Source of the DNA: Adineta vaga
Lineage: Eukaryota > Rotifera
Direction of reading: 5' to 3'
Length of the DNA stretch: 64,000 bases
Assembly (NCBI GenBank): GCA_021613535.1
Contig: CP075494.1
Coordinates: 1,488,001-1,552,000, forward strand
Position 1 is the stretch's first letter, and each line of letters starts with the position of its first letter. Below, piece after piece: positions 10,964-21,561 of the stretch. The notes under the pieces were generated by a model. It worked only from the letters and a program-made list of their open reading frames with translations, did no database searches and was not told the DNA's origin. The translations under genes and the position numbers were made by a program.

Positions 10964-12471
10964 TCCTTTTGAACAAAGATTAAGAAAACCGTTTTTTCTA
11001 TCTTTTGTATGTCAAGAAAATACATCAAAGAAAAAGCGATAATATGAAGTGTTAATTGGATGGGTTTTTTTCCATAAACAAAAATCTGTTTGAGACTGAG
11101 AAAATTCTCTTTCATAATAAGTGACGGATATTTATTTAGAAAAAAAACTTTTAGAAAATTAATTCTTTGTACGTGATCATATTCTAATTACTCGAACAGA
11201 GATTATAGAAAAGTTGGACTGGATCATTGAATTAAAAATTCATATACTTAAAGCGAAGTCGGTGTGCGATCTAATGTATAGATTGTGTACAAATAATATC
11301 AAGAAATATGTTACTTCGTAGCTATTCGTAAATACCGAGTAACAAAAGATCATTTGATAACTATACTCTGTAACAAAAAAGAAATAGCTCATTAGCGAAC
11401 GAATTTCTTCGGAGTGCAACACTAATTTAATTTTCCTCATCAATAGAGCCTGTAATAGAGAGAAAATTTCACTTTAACAGATGTTTCTATTTTGAAGAGA
11501 CAAGTGCTATGATCAGTCAATTATCTTGTTTTCTTAACAGGACTCATTTATTTGAGCTGACATTTTCTGCATGATAAAATTTCTAGACGAAAATTCAGTA
11601 AAATTACGATCGATCGAAGAAAGAAACATAAAAAGAGGACAACTGTTTGAAAGTTTTTCTCTACACCGTGAACTCAAACGCTTTCGTAATAGCACACTTA
11701 CGTGGCTCTGCATACTTAAAACTATGTTTTGACTTTATGTAGAAGTTTTAAGCTATTGGATGGTTCTCACTCTTGCGAGTGTGGGCATATTGAATCAAAT
11801 GTCTGAGATGGCATTAGCAAAGGTGTAGACCGAAGATTGCACTTAGTAAGTACTTTAGTGTCTTAATGAAACATACATGGACATACGTATTAGCTTTCTG
11901 TTAAAATGTGTAATTCATCTGTAGATTATATGAATAACATAGAGTGTAATGAAATTTCTATCTTAAGATGTAAAATATTTATTTTCTCTTGCAAATTGTT
12001 AACTTTAAAAAAGGAACAATAAAATTGAATGCAAAAAAAAAGTGTAATGAGATCATCTCTTTCTAATTGAATCCAAACAATGCGTGTAACACTCTTAAAA
12101 AAATTTTAAAAGTGTTGTCGAAGAACATCTATTTCAAATTAGATTTTGAAAGAATATCTTTGTTACAGACATGTACATACACATGCTTTCACATACTCTT
12201 ATTCATCTGTTTCTGTTATCTTCTATATACATTCGTTATTATATGATTCTCGAATAGACAGATTGAGATTCGTCTCTCGAGTGAAGACATCGCCAATAAT
12301 CTTCAATCATTTTCATTCTATTCAGTCTCACAGTAATGAGAGCACAAGTGTGAATATAATCGATGTTTTCTTTTCATATAATTCTATTAATAATGAAATA
12401 TATTCCAGTAAGAACAAAGGAACAAATGGCACCGTTTTTTAAAAGATAGAATAAAGAAGATTTCTATAGAT
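10964..12471. other. Divergent intergenic region
   Basis: Upstream sides of the GPCR (minus) and the ART-TPR gene (plus). Open frames at 11240-11443 and 12146-12442 show no domain. One of the few larger gaps without a full telomere-like repeat; only CGAGTGTGGGC near 11777 resembles a half-arm. Confidence 0.4.
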
Positions 12472-14587
12472 ATGATTTATTACTTCGATTTGCGATCACA
12501 AGCCGCCTATTTTCCATTTATTATTTACAAAGAAATTCATCAAAATATGAAAAGATTCTGGTTTATTTGGTTCCAGAGTTTAACGGATTATTTACAGGAA
12601 AATGTTGAGATAAAACGTTTTCAAACTTTAGTTGAGAATGTTATGTTCTTCGAAAATGAAAATGAATGTGAGATATATATAACAAATTTATTTAAAAATG
12701 ATAAAATTATCTTCATAATTAATGGTAAGCTGATCGAAAAAGTGCTTCCACATATTCATGAACTGCCACAAATCGTATCAATTTATATTTATTATGATAA
12801 TCAAGAAAAATATGAAGAATGGACTACTAAATATAAAAAGGTACAGATTTGTTAAGCTTTGTATTTCAACAAATCTTTTCAGCTTAAATGTGAACAATTA
12901 AAACAAAAGAAATATGTTCATTTAGATTAAAAGGGTATTTATTCAATTTAAGGAACTTATTGGCGAAGTTTTATCTGATTACAATGAGGAACCACATGAA
13001 ACCAATGACGGATCTAGTTCAATTTTTATCTTCAATGGACATTCGACAAATGAACTTAATGGAGCATTTATTCATTCACAAGTATTGATTAATTGTCTTA
13101 TTCGATTAAAACCAAATGAAAAAGACGAATTTATCTCTTTCTGCAAGAAATATTTCACAAAAGATGAAAAGACGGTTACAAATCTTGCCGCTTGTTTAAA
13201 AAACTACTCTAAAAAAATAGCATTAGAATGTTACATCATGAATAATGGCTTATTTGACGTGTTAAATAAAGCACTTCGTAATAAAGAAATTGATTTATTA
13301 TATCATTTGCGTTTCTTTCTTCGTGACATAGCAGAAGAGTTACAAGGCAAACAATGTAAATCGTCTTTTCGTGTTTATCGAGGTCAATTTATGTCATCCA
13401 GTGAGATGAAAAGGTTAAAAAATTCTGTCGGAAATTTAATTACGACCAATGCACTTTTCTCAACAACCCATGACTATAAAGTGGCTACATGGTTTTGTTC
13501 AAATGATTCAGAATATGGTTTGGGAGTGATTTTTGAGATCGAAATTAATTCTGCGTTGGATAAGATCAAACCATTTGCCGATCTTACTCCAGTAAATTTT
13601 CAAGAAAAGGAAGTTCTTTTTATGGAAGGAACTATTTTTAAACTTGATGACGTTTGTTTTAATGAAGCAACGAAAATCTGGAATGTTAAATTACGATTAT
13701 GTTTCCATAATGATGAACAACTTGAAGCACTTATGAATCACATGATTGATCAATCTAAGTCTAAAGAAGTAAATTTGTATTTATTTGGAAATATTCTTCG
13801 CAATATTGGTTTGCTACATGATGCTAAAAAATATTATAATCTATTTCTCGAAGAATCATCGGATGATCATGATGATAAGCTTCGATGTTATTATTCGATT
13901 GGTATTGTGGCAGATGAGGAAGGCAATTATGAAGAGAGTTTAAATGTCTATAAGAAAGCTCTTCAAATTGGTAAAAAATCGTTCTCAAATAAGAACCATT
14001 CTGACATTGCTGAAATTTACTATAATATGGCTATTGTATATCACAAAACGAAAGATAACCAGAAAGCACTGAATTTTGTCACTAAAGCGTTGACAGAATT
14101 CAAGCGTGTATATGGCAAGAATAGTTTGGAAGTTGCTAGATGTTACAACATTATTGGACATGTGTATCAGAGTACCAGAAATTACTCAAAATCACATGAT
14201 TATTATCAAAAAGCGTTACCAATTCTTCAAGATAAACTTCCACCAAATCATCTCGATGTCGGCCGATGTCAATGCAGTCTGGGAAATATTGACTTAATAT
14301 TGAAAAAATTTGATTTAGCACTAGAAAAATATGATATTGCACTTGTGATCTATAAAAAATCCTGTCCTGAACAACATATTGATGTAGCCATTGTCTTAGA
14401 AAATATGGGTCTTGCTTACGAAAAGAAAGGCTACTGGCAATATAGCTTGGCATATTTGCAGAAAGCAAAAACTGTTTACATTAATTTATCACTTTATGAA
14501 CATCCAACTGCAATAAAAATTGAAAATACTATTTCTCGTATTTTATCAAAAGTAGATAGGTTAAAAGACAATAAATCTTATAATTGA
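12472..14587 (+). CDS. ADP-ribosyltransferase (R-S-E type) fused to TPR array
   Basis: Model by eye: exons 12472-12840, 12883-12915 and 12953-14587, all phase 0 (introns 42 and 37 nt). The N-terminal region ends YIYYDNQEKYEEWTTKY. The ART fold follows: FRVYRGQF (conserved Arg), ALFSTTHDYKVA (S-T-T motif), and EKEVLF (ExE catalytic motif). This makes it a likely arginine-specific NAD-dependent mono-ADP-ribosyltransferase. After the ART come about five or six TPR or kinesin-light-chain-like repeats (CYYSIGIVADEEGNYEESL, IYYNMAIVYHKTKDNQKAL, CYNIIGHVYQSTRNYSKS and so on), a protein-binding scaffold. No signal peptide or TM, so probably cytosolic. The first ATG is uncertain: MKRFWFIWF about 25 codons in is an alternative, and an extra 5' exon is possible. 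The second intron is the weakest part of the model. Confidence 0.8.
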
Positions 14588-15134
14588 TATTTGATTAAGG
14601 ATAAGATTTTAATGGTTTTTTCTGTAAAATCTTTAAAAAATCACGGATATCTTAGTAGGTTTCAAGTGTTAAGTAAATAAAACAGTACAAATGTGTTACA
14701 AACGACAAAAAATTGCAAATAAATAGGCTTGTGTTCACTTAGCAATGGATTTCTGGTAGAAAGTTTAAACTGCATTCATTTCTTACTTTTTGTTGACTTT
14801 ACAACGTTGTAGTTTCTATTCATATGAGATAACGGTCGTTTAATCGATTTAACAATGAGAAGCTGGAACCTGACAAATTATCTCGTTTCGAAAGACTGTC
14901 AAAAGTAGACATTCATTTACTAAAGTAGGTTATTGAGGGAGACCCGGCATTAATTCCATACTCTGGCCAACAAAACAGTCTCAATGTTCTCATACTGAAG
15001 TTGAAGAATGCATTGCAAATCAAGAAATACGTAGATATATGAAGTTTAAGATCTCTGTAAATTCTTGTCGCTTCAACCTTAGCATAGTATTATGTCACTC
15101 AGGGATAGATATATCAAACTATACCAGATACTGG

Positions 15135-15612
15135 CAGATTATAATCGGATTTATGTGAAACAAAATCAAAATTATAATCGATTTAAATCTTTCAAATCGA
15201 CAACAATCTAATTTTTAACCCTAGTCCTCCCGTGCTCTTTTAGGTTTTTTTTGCAATTAGTCCTACAATTCAAGTTATGATATTTTACATATGATTTCGT
15301 AGAGAGCGTATTAAAACAATGACCTTTTTAATTCTAACGAAAAATCAAAACTAAATGTCATACTCTGTTACTTTTCAAAAAACGTCCATTTCAGATGTGG
15401 GTCCAGAATGACCCAGGTTGGTAGTACTGGGGTTAATCAAAAATATAATTACTTAAAATCAGTATACTTTGGATTCAACAATATATGATTTTAATCGAAA
15501 ATATATCTATCTTAGAAAATTATTTTTGATTAAAAAACAAATTATTATATTTTTCAAAATTTCAATTGATTATAATTTTGATTTTATTGCACAAAAATCC
15601 GGTTATAATCTG
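15135..15612. mobile_element. TIR element carrying a nested MITE
   Basis: The left arm starts CAGATTATAATCGGATTT and runs to about 15182. The complement of the right end starts CAGATTATAACCGGATTT and matches over about 48 bp with roughly six differences. Without the inserted 15215-15436 element the host is only about 260 bp, so it is non-autonomous. No clear target duplication was found. Superfamily not identified. Confidence 0.65.
15215..15436. mobile_element. piggyBac-like MITE (TTAA-flanked)
   Basis: 222 bp. The left end reads TTAACCCTAGTCCTCCCG; the complement of the right end reads TTAACCCCAGTACTACCA. TTAA at both ends is the canonical piggyBac target duplication, and CCC(T/C)AG just inside fits piggyBac termini. 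A sub-terminal GGGTCCAGAATGACCC imperfect palindrome lies near 15399-15415. No ORF. It is inserted inside the larger TIR element, so it is younger than that element. Confidence 0.75.
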
Positions 15613-15843
15613 TTCTAATCTAAAATATTTTACTATGAGTAATCACAGCTGCAAGTAACAATGGTTCGAAATTGAACAAAATTATATAGCAATACAAAAG
15701 GATGAATTTTGTTTAAAGATGATTATTACGAGAACTCAGTATGGTATAAAAAGAATACTTTATTAAGAACTTCTTCTAATTGGTATCATCGTTAACGCTT
15801 TGTGGCATATTATTGTGTTAACATGATTTTTACTGTAGCATAG

Positions 15844-16052
15844 TGTAACGATAAAGATATCACCCCATGTGGTGATATCAATATATGATCATCTCTCCCA
15901 ATCATGCGTATCCTCTTGTTCTTCTCTCTCTTCCTCTCTCTATATAAGTGTGCATTGTATTGTAGAGTGGTTACACTCTGGGTATGTGAGATAGCCGAAT
16001 AAACATCTGTACCGTGAGAAGCGGTCAGCTACTCAACCAGTTTGTCGTTACA
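15844..16052 (+). mobile_element. Solo LTR of an LTR retrotransposon
   Basis: 209 bp starting TGTAACGA and ending TCGTTACA, an 8-bp perfect terminal inversion with the TG...CA rule. It is flanked on both sides by CATAG (15839-15843 and 16053-16057), a 5-bp target duplication. Inside are a TATA box (TATATAAG, 15941-15948) and a polyadenylation signal (AATAAA, about 15998-16003) in the right order for an LTR. That order puts the transcribed strand on plus. The other LTR and the internal coding region are absent, so recombination between LTRs removed them. Confidence 0.88.
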
Positions 16053-16474
16053 CATAGGAATTTCTCATGCAGTATTAAATTTGGTATGTGTCGGGTTGGT
16101 AAAAGGAGATCAAACTCTTCTATTCAGATATGCCACCAATATTAGGACTATTTGATTATAAATTCCATTAGATATTATCGATTCCACTTATTATTCATTG
16201 TAATTAAACTGATTGTCGATATTTGCTATTGTAAATAATAGATGTTTAAGAAAAGCGTTTCTTTGACTAAATCTGATCAATTATTCTGTATGATTATCAA
16301 CCTATAAAAATAATAATACAAATGAAGGAAAACAAAAAGAAGAAGGAAATTCTTATATTTTTATTATAAAATAAAGAAAATTTAATCAATATGATTTTTC
16401 TTTTACAAATAATGAAGCGTCAATGTCATAGCAATTTGATTTTGCCTCTCAAAAGTTTTCACCGATAAATGAAT

Positions 16475-16553
16475 AGAGGGTGTAAGTGAATGAGGGTGAC
16501 TGTGGGTGTCTAAAATGTAAACAAGCTACCCTCAACCGCGCCCGCACCCTCAA
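16475..16553. repeat. Telomere-like inverted repeat, copy 6 (long)
   Basis: G-arm region GAGGGTGTAAGTGAATGAGG then GTGACTGTGGGTGTC. The C-arm is ACCCTCAACCGCGCCCGCAC then CCTCAA. Longer and more diverged than most copies. It directly abuts the minisatellite at 16561. Confidence 0.75.
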
Positions 16554-16560
16554 CATAGGC

Positions 16561-16801
16561 TCGCTGCGTCTGCCGGTAACGCTGTGATGGAGTTGTCACG
16601 CTGTCGGTCACGTCTGTGATGGGATCATTAAGTCTGTAGGTCAATTCTATGACGGGATCATTGAGTCTGTCGGTAACGTCCGTGATGGATGATCGCCCCC
16701 TGTCGGTAACGTCTGTTAGGGGTAATTTAGCTGGTCGGTGACGTCTGTGGGGGAGGGCGAATTGTTCTTTACCTTGTCGGTCACGTCTGTGGGGGGGGGG
16801 G
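16561..16801. repeat. Degenerate minisatellite, about 6 units, ending in G11
   Basis: Repeated unit approximates CTGTCGGTAACGTCTGTGAT followed by GGGATCATTGAGT (variable length, about 35-50 bp). Unit cores near 16567, 16602, 16637, 16670, 16710, 16732 and 16775 share GTCGGT(A/C)ACGTCTGT. It is much richer in GC and CpG than the surroundings. It ends in eleven consecutive G at 16791-16801, which could form a G-quadruplex. Confidence 0.75.
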
Positions 16802-16888
16802 AGTCCAAATTTCTGCCCTTAAACACTTCAACACTCTCTTTCAGATCGTGTTTCACAAAATGAGGTTACAGATAAAGAAAATATTAAA

Positions 16889-17681
16889 CAATCTAACGGG
16901 TGTCCCAGAATAAATTAGACTGTTTGTATTTTTAACATTTCTCCTCTATTATCGCCATGATGGAGACACGCTTTTTATCAAAAGATAGCCCTTGAAATTC
17001 TCTACAAAACTATATATCACTAGGTCCAAAAACTGTTTTTGATATATTTGAAACATGATGAAAAGTAATGACATATAAAAAAGCTGCAAAATATAACGAG
17101 TTGGGCATAATGAACGGGCGCGCTTTGCGTCTCAATTTTTATCACTTACTTTGCCTCGTGGGAAAAACAAAATAGGTCACAAGATGCAGCGTGAATACCT
17201 TTACAATTCATACAGAACAAATTATAAAAAGAGCAATAAGAAAAAAGAATTCAACTTGTACCAAAATATATACCATTTTCGCACAGTCGAAATTTGATGG
17301 CTCCAAACTTTGTCTATTTTGAAAGCAAAAATTGCAACTATAAAATAGGCGGTCGTATCTAAATTGTAGAGCTTTTCACGGTGCATATTTTTCTATATTG
17401 TTTTTCCTAACAGGGTGAAGTAAGCGATGAAAAAATGGGATGAAAAGTGGGACCATTCCCTATGTCCAACTCGTTACATTTGACAGCTTTTTGTGTCTTT
17501 ATTTTTCATCTTTTTTTCAAATATATCAAAAACAGTTTTTGGACCTAGTGATATATAGTTTTGTAGAGAATTTCAAGGGCTATCTTTTGATAAAAAGCGT
17601 GTCTCCATCATGGCGATAATAGAGGAGAAATGTTAAAAATACAAACAGTCTAATTTATTCTGGGACACCCGTTAGATTGTC
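16889..17681. mobile_element. Non-autonomous DNA transposon with long TIRs (MULE-like)
   Basis: Left arm from 16889 (CAATCTAACGGGTGTCCC); right arm ends at 17679 as its complement. The first roughly 165 bp of each arm are almost identical, and weaker pairing continues to about 17175 and 17397 (TTTATCACTTACTT against TTTCATCGCTTACTT). About 220 bp remain unpaired in the middle, with no ORF. AAATATTAAA occurs directly at both flanks (16879-16888 and 17682-17691). Long TIRs plus a 9-10 bp flanking repeat are typical of Mutator-like elements. The high arm identity suggests a young insertion or gene conversion. Confidence 0.8.
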
Positions 17682-18484
17682 AAATATTAAAGGATTGACA
17701 TTTTTTAAGTCTTGCAAAAGTTTATGACAAAATGAATAACCTGATATTATTGTTTTCGTGAAAATGTACATAATAATAACCTATAGAGAAGTTGTACGAA
17801 CAAGTCTCTAGAATTTTTCAACAAGTTTCTTTCTCTTTAATTGAAATTGAAAAAAATGAATATATGTACTATTCGTCATTATTGTCAATATAGAACTTTT
17901 GGAAGATATCCTTTTCTGAATCTAAATAATAAATGATAAATTCATGTTAAGAAATATCAAAGTTTTTTAGTTTTTTATGATCACTCTTTTGTTTTTTGTG
18001 CAAATTATGTTGTAATAGATGATATATTTTTGATCGAATTTGTGTGAGTGCACAGTGTTTAACTTCTCTTGCAGAAATATAGAATCAAATAAAACTATTG
18101 TTATGCAGCTTTAATATTAAAGAGAAAGCAAAACGTAAAATACAATTTTAATGATTTAGTACCTTAGCTTTTATGAAGAAAGAAAAGCAAGGTAAAACGA
18201 CGAAGCTATTGTCGCTTTTGCATTAAAGTATAATTTCTACTTCGTGTAATTTGAGTGAGTGAAATTTAAAACATTAAATTATTTTTATCACCTAAATTTT
18301 TTACATACATTGCTTTTTTGATTTCTCTTAATCCGTCCTCTCAATACTTCTCACAGCAAAACATTCCTTCGTTTTCCGTCCTTGAATTATTTGTAAAATA
18401 GTAAAAAAATCAATTTTTTCTCGCTCGTCTGAGTATACTTTTGATATTATTTTCTTCTCTTGAACTCAAGGGGATAAGTGCAGA

Positions 18485-18844
18485 ATGGATGCCGTAGCAT
18501 CGAAGCATCCATTCATCATCTTAGCATCCTTCGGTGTTTTTGGGTACTGGATACCTGCACTTACCTCCTTGCTTGAACTACAAATATCATTGAGAAACAA
18601 TCACTCAACGATAAATATACAGAATAGTCTGAGATTAAATTTTCATATAAAAATATTCTCACAGAAGCATCCTGAAGTAATGCAATTTTTGATGACTTGT
18701 ATTTGCGAGTTGTTATGCCAACATATTTTATTGACTATGGCATTTTTTGTAAAAGTTATTATTGTGAAACGTATAAAAGCTCTTTCAAAAAGTCATTTTC
18801 ACAGAAGACCCATACGTTGTTGTGTCTCTTGTATCAGGGGATGA
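18485..18844 (+). CDS. Doubtful 119-codon open frame
   Basis: It encodes two hydrophobic stretches (FIILASFGVFGYWIPALTSL; HILLTMAFFVKVIIV) and a basic, Cys-containing end. No family is recognised. The start codon lies in a perfect 10-bp inverted repeat (GAATGGATGC at 18483-18492, GCATCCATTC at 18505-18514), which makes a repeat origin at least as likely as a gene. Confidence 0.15.
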   Translation: MDAVASKHPFIILASFGVFGYWIPALTSLLELQISLRNNHSTINIQNSLRLNFHIKIFSQKHPEVMQFLMTCICELLCQHILLTMAFFVKVIIVKRIKALSKSHFHRRPIRCCVSCIRG

Positions 18845-20487
18845 AAATAAATCTCCAGCTACCGTATATATCGTAGGCTGAACAACTATATGAACGTATG
18901 ATCTGATGTAAAATCGAGAATCACGTCAAAAATCCTACCAGAAATGGCTGGAGTGGAGGAGGAGATGAAGAAAATGGATGTGGATGAGATGAAAAGAGAT
19001 GATGGTGTTTTATTGGATGAAATCGAATAAAACACTAAAGAAAATGATAACAAAAGACTGACTGGAGAAAAAGAAAAACAATAATATAAATACAGATCGG
19101 AGATGATCTGAGAAAAAAATATAGAAAAGAGAAGAAATACAATCACAGAAATCATCATGAGAACGGACATGATAATCAACGAAAACGAAAAGACAACAGG
19201 AAAGAAAGAGAAAGAAGATATGTATATGTATAGAAAAGAAAGAAAACAACTGTTTAGAAGATAGCGTCATGAAATTATGTCCAATAACGCTAACAGTTGT
19301 TCACGTCAAGTGTAAATATTTACTCGATTCACGTCTATCTTGTAACATTATATTAGTTCTTTCATCAACATCAACTGTTATTCTTCTTCTCGATGTCTGA
19401 TCGTTAAAGGCATCATATAAGTAAACATTCTATAAAAAATTACTTATTTTTCATCTAATACAAATACAGAATATTTCGTTTTCTTCCAGTTTAATCATAC
19501 ATTTGTTCACATCTTCCTTGCGTAGTGAAGTATTTGATCTGCGCGCATAAATTTTATTCAAAGTTTAGAATAGTATAGTTTTCTAAAAAAAAACGACATG
19601 TGTTCTATATGAAGCTAAGCACTCTTCCATCGAGAAAAAACTTTTTTCTGAGTTTTAGAAAATTTTACACTGTTTTTAAATTGAAAAAAATTAAAGAGAT
19701 GATTTTTGCATGATTTTATAGAAAGATATCACATCTAATTTTTAAAGCAAATTGGATTTATTGACACGTATAAAATTGTGAATAATAGGTATTATAAAAT
19801 CTTTGTTAGACTAAAACCGATAAAATTCTTATCTTCAAGGATCTTAGAATAGCTTATGAGATACGCAGAAGCCTTATACACTTACATAATAATGCAACCT
19901 CAGCTCCCTAGTTCATTAAAATCCAGGGTTGTTACAAAGATAGTGCAAGGTATAGTTTCATTTGACGAGCAGTAAAGTATTAAAAAATATTACTATGACT
20001 AAACTAGAGATGAAATATGAGGAGCAGAAGACTTGATCAATGATATGAACACAATCAGTTACATTCAATGTACACTAAATCGCTATTGCCGTTGAAGAGA
20101 CTATAGTACGTATAATTTTCCAAGTGAACTTTTCTTGAAGAGAGCAATGAATACAGAATTATTTCGATTAGTAGATAGTAGTTAAATTAATACGAGATTG
20201 GTATCAATTGTTTTATATCAAACGATATGTTTATGTTCCTGAGAAAATCGTACACGAGCGTTCTAGATCACTCAATTAATCCTAAGACTTCTTTCATGTA
20301 TTTACAAGCTATTTATAAAACTTGACCGATTTTAAAAATGTATAATGATCGCCTATTCAAACGAAAACATTTTATTTTATCTTGAATGCGTATGTCAAAA
20401 CGTTCGATTATTTCTATAGTTTTTCATTCGAAGGTGTTATTTACAGAAAAGTTAGCAATTCAAACAAACCTGCAATTGATTGCTGTC
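18845..20487. other. Intergenic with a purine-rich tract
   Basis: 18940-19260 is strongly purine-biased on the plus strand (GGAGGAGGAGATGAAGAAAA and many GAAAAGA runs). Minus-strand open frames through it are low-complexity Ser/Phe/Ile and I do not call them genes. The remainder, to 20487, shows no gene. Confidence 0.45.
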
Positions 20488-20631
20488 ATGGGAAGCTGTT
20501 TGGGATGTCTAAACGATTTCACCTGTAATCACTGTTTAACATGCGAAACATGTCCAGAGTGTCACAAACTTCAAACATGCGGACATTGTTGCCCAATTGA
20601 CCCTTCACAACCCTATCTGCGTAAATCATGA
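20488..20631 (+). CDS. 47-aa Cys-rich protein with N-myristoylation-type start
   Basis: Starts MGSCLGCLNDFTCNHCLTC and continues ETCPECHKLQTCGHCC. Ten of the 47 residues are Cys, arranged almost entirely as CxxC steps, and the C terminus is basic. Gly2 followed by Cys4 and Cys7 fits co-translational N-myristoylation plus palmitoylation, so membrane association is inferred. The regular CxxC spacing suggests a zinc or other metal site. The frame is open upstream to an ATG at 20386, but TTTACAG at 20440-20446 looks like a 3' splice site and the myristoylation start argues for 20488. AATAAA at 20807-20812 would end the transcript. No named family recognised. Confidence 0.5.
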   Translation: MGSCLGCLNDFTCNHCLTCETCPECHKLQTCGHCCPIDPSQPYLRKS

Positions 20632-20860
20632 TTATAAGAGACAAAGATACTACAAGAATGTTTTAGTGACAGATTAAAAAACGTCTCCTTTATAGCTTCT
20701 TATGTTTTCATTAAAACTGTCCTTCCTCTTAGTTATATCCCTTTTTATTCTGCTTTTAACTTTATTGTAGATTGCTCAACTCTTTTGTAATCACGTAATT
20801 AGACAAAATAAATAAATACCTTTTATTACAGCGTATCATTTCAAAGGTGGATCTGTCGAT

Positions 20861-20949
20861 AAGGGTGCATCCCCGATCTGCGGGATATGTGACACCACTC
20901 GGGTGTGGATGAAATCGAGGGTGGGGGTATTGACCTGGGTGTGGGTGAA
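20861..20949 (+). repeat. Telomere-like G-rich cluster without C-arm
   Basis: Several G-rich units on one strand: AAGGGTGCAT, CGGGTGTGGATG, CGAGGGTGGGGGTAT and CCTGGGTGTGGGTG. No complementary C-rich arm follows, unlike the other copies. Confidence 0.6.
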
Positions 20950-21495
20950 ATTGATTTTACAAAAAATTTATTATTTTGTTTTCGAAAGCTTATACATATT
21001 TGAACAATAACATGCGAGCTGTTTTCTCGTATATTAAGTTGCCAGATCAATTCGTCTCGCTATTGGGACAAACTAAAAATACTTGTCCTCCACAGTCGAG
21101 GGTTAAGTAAGTCAGCATGGCGAGCGTTACTTGTTTTTTAATTAAAACTATTGAAAAGCTATATCATACGATTTTGAGTTTACTTACAATATCAAAATTC
21201 TCTAAGATCTGCTATAGATCTTATATGTGAAAATAAATCTAATAACGTTAGTATAAGGAAAATCATAGTTTTCTAAATCATTCATCATTTCTTAGAAGCG
21301 CATAAATAATATATGTCAAAACTGCTAATATTTATTGTAAGAGCAGAGAAAAATCTCTTTAAAGAAATATTTTAATTTATCTTTGAATATGCTTGAGAAA
21401 AATATTCACTTCAAATGAATGAAAGGTTTTCTTTCTCATAAAGTATTTGAAATTGATTGATATTGTTGGAAGATATGTTTATATTTGAATAAATT

Positions 21496-21561
21496 AAGGG
21501 TGTGGGTGAGAGGGGAGATAGAGTAAGATGCAACCTCAACCGCATACACATCCACACCCTT
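21496..21561. repeat. Telomere-like inverted repeat, copy 8
   Basis: G-arm TTAAGGGTGTGGGTGAGAGG; C-arm ACATCCACACCCTT, preceded by a second C-rich block (CAACCTCAACCGC). Intergenic. Confidence 0.8.

Larger units (their letters stand above)
14588..18484. other. Gene-poor mobile-element island
   Basis: No coding region is supported in 3.9 kb. It contains, in order: a TIR element with a nested TTAA MITE (15135-15612), a solo LTR (15844-16052), a telomere-like repeat (16475-16553), a decayed minisatellite (16561-16801) and a long-TIR element (16889-17681). Everything else is AT-rich with no clear structure. Confidence 0.7.

Noticed and set aside
18886-19270. Two minus-strand open frames of 86-97 codons
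   Set aside because: Low-complexity Ser/Phe/Ile translation of the purine-rich tract; a consequence of composition rather than coding.
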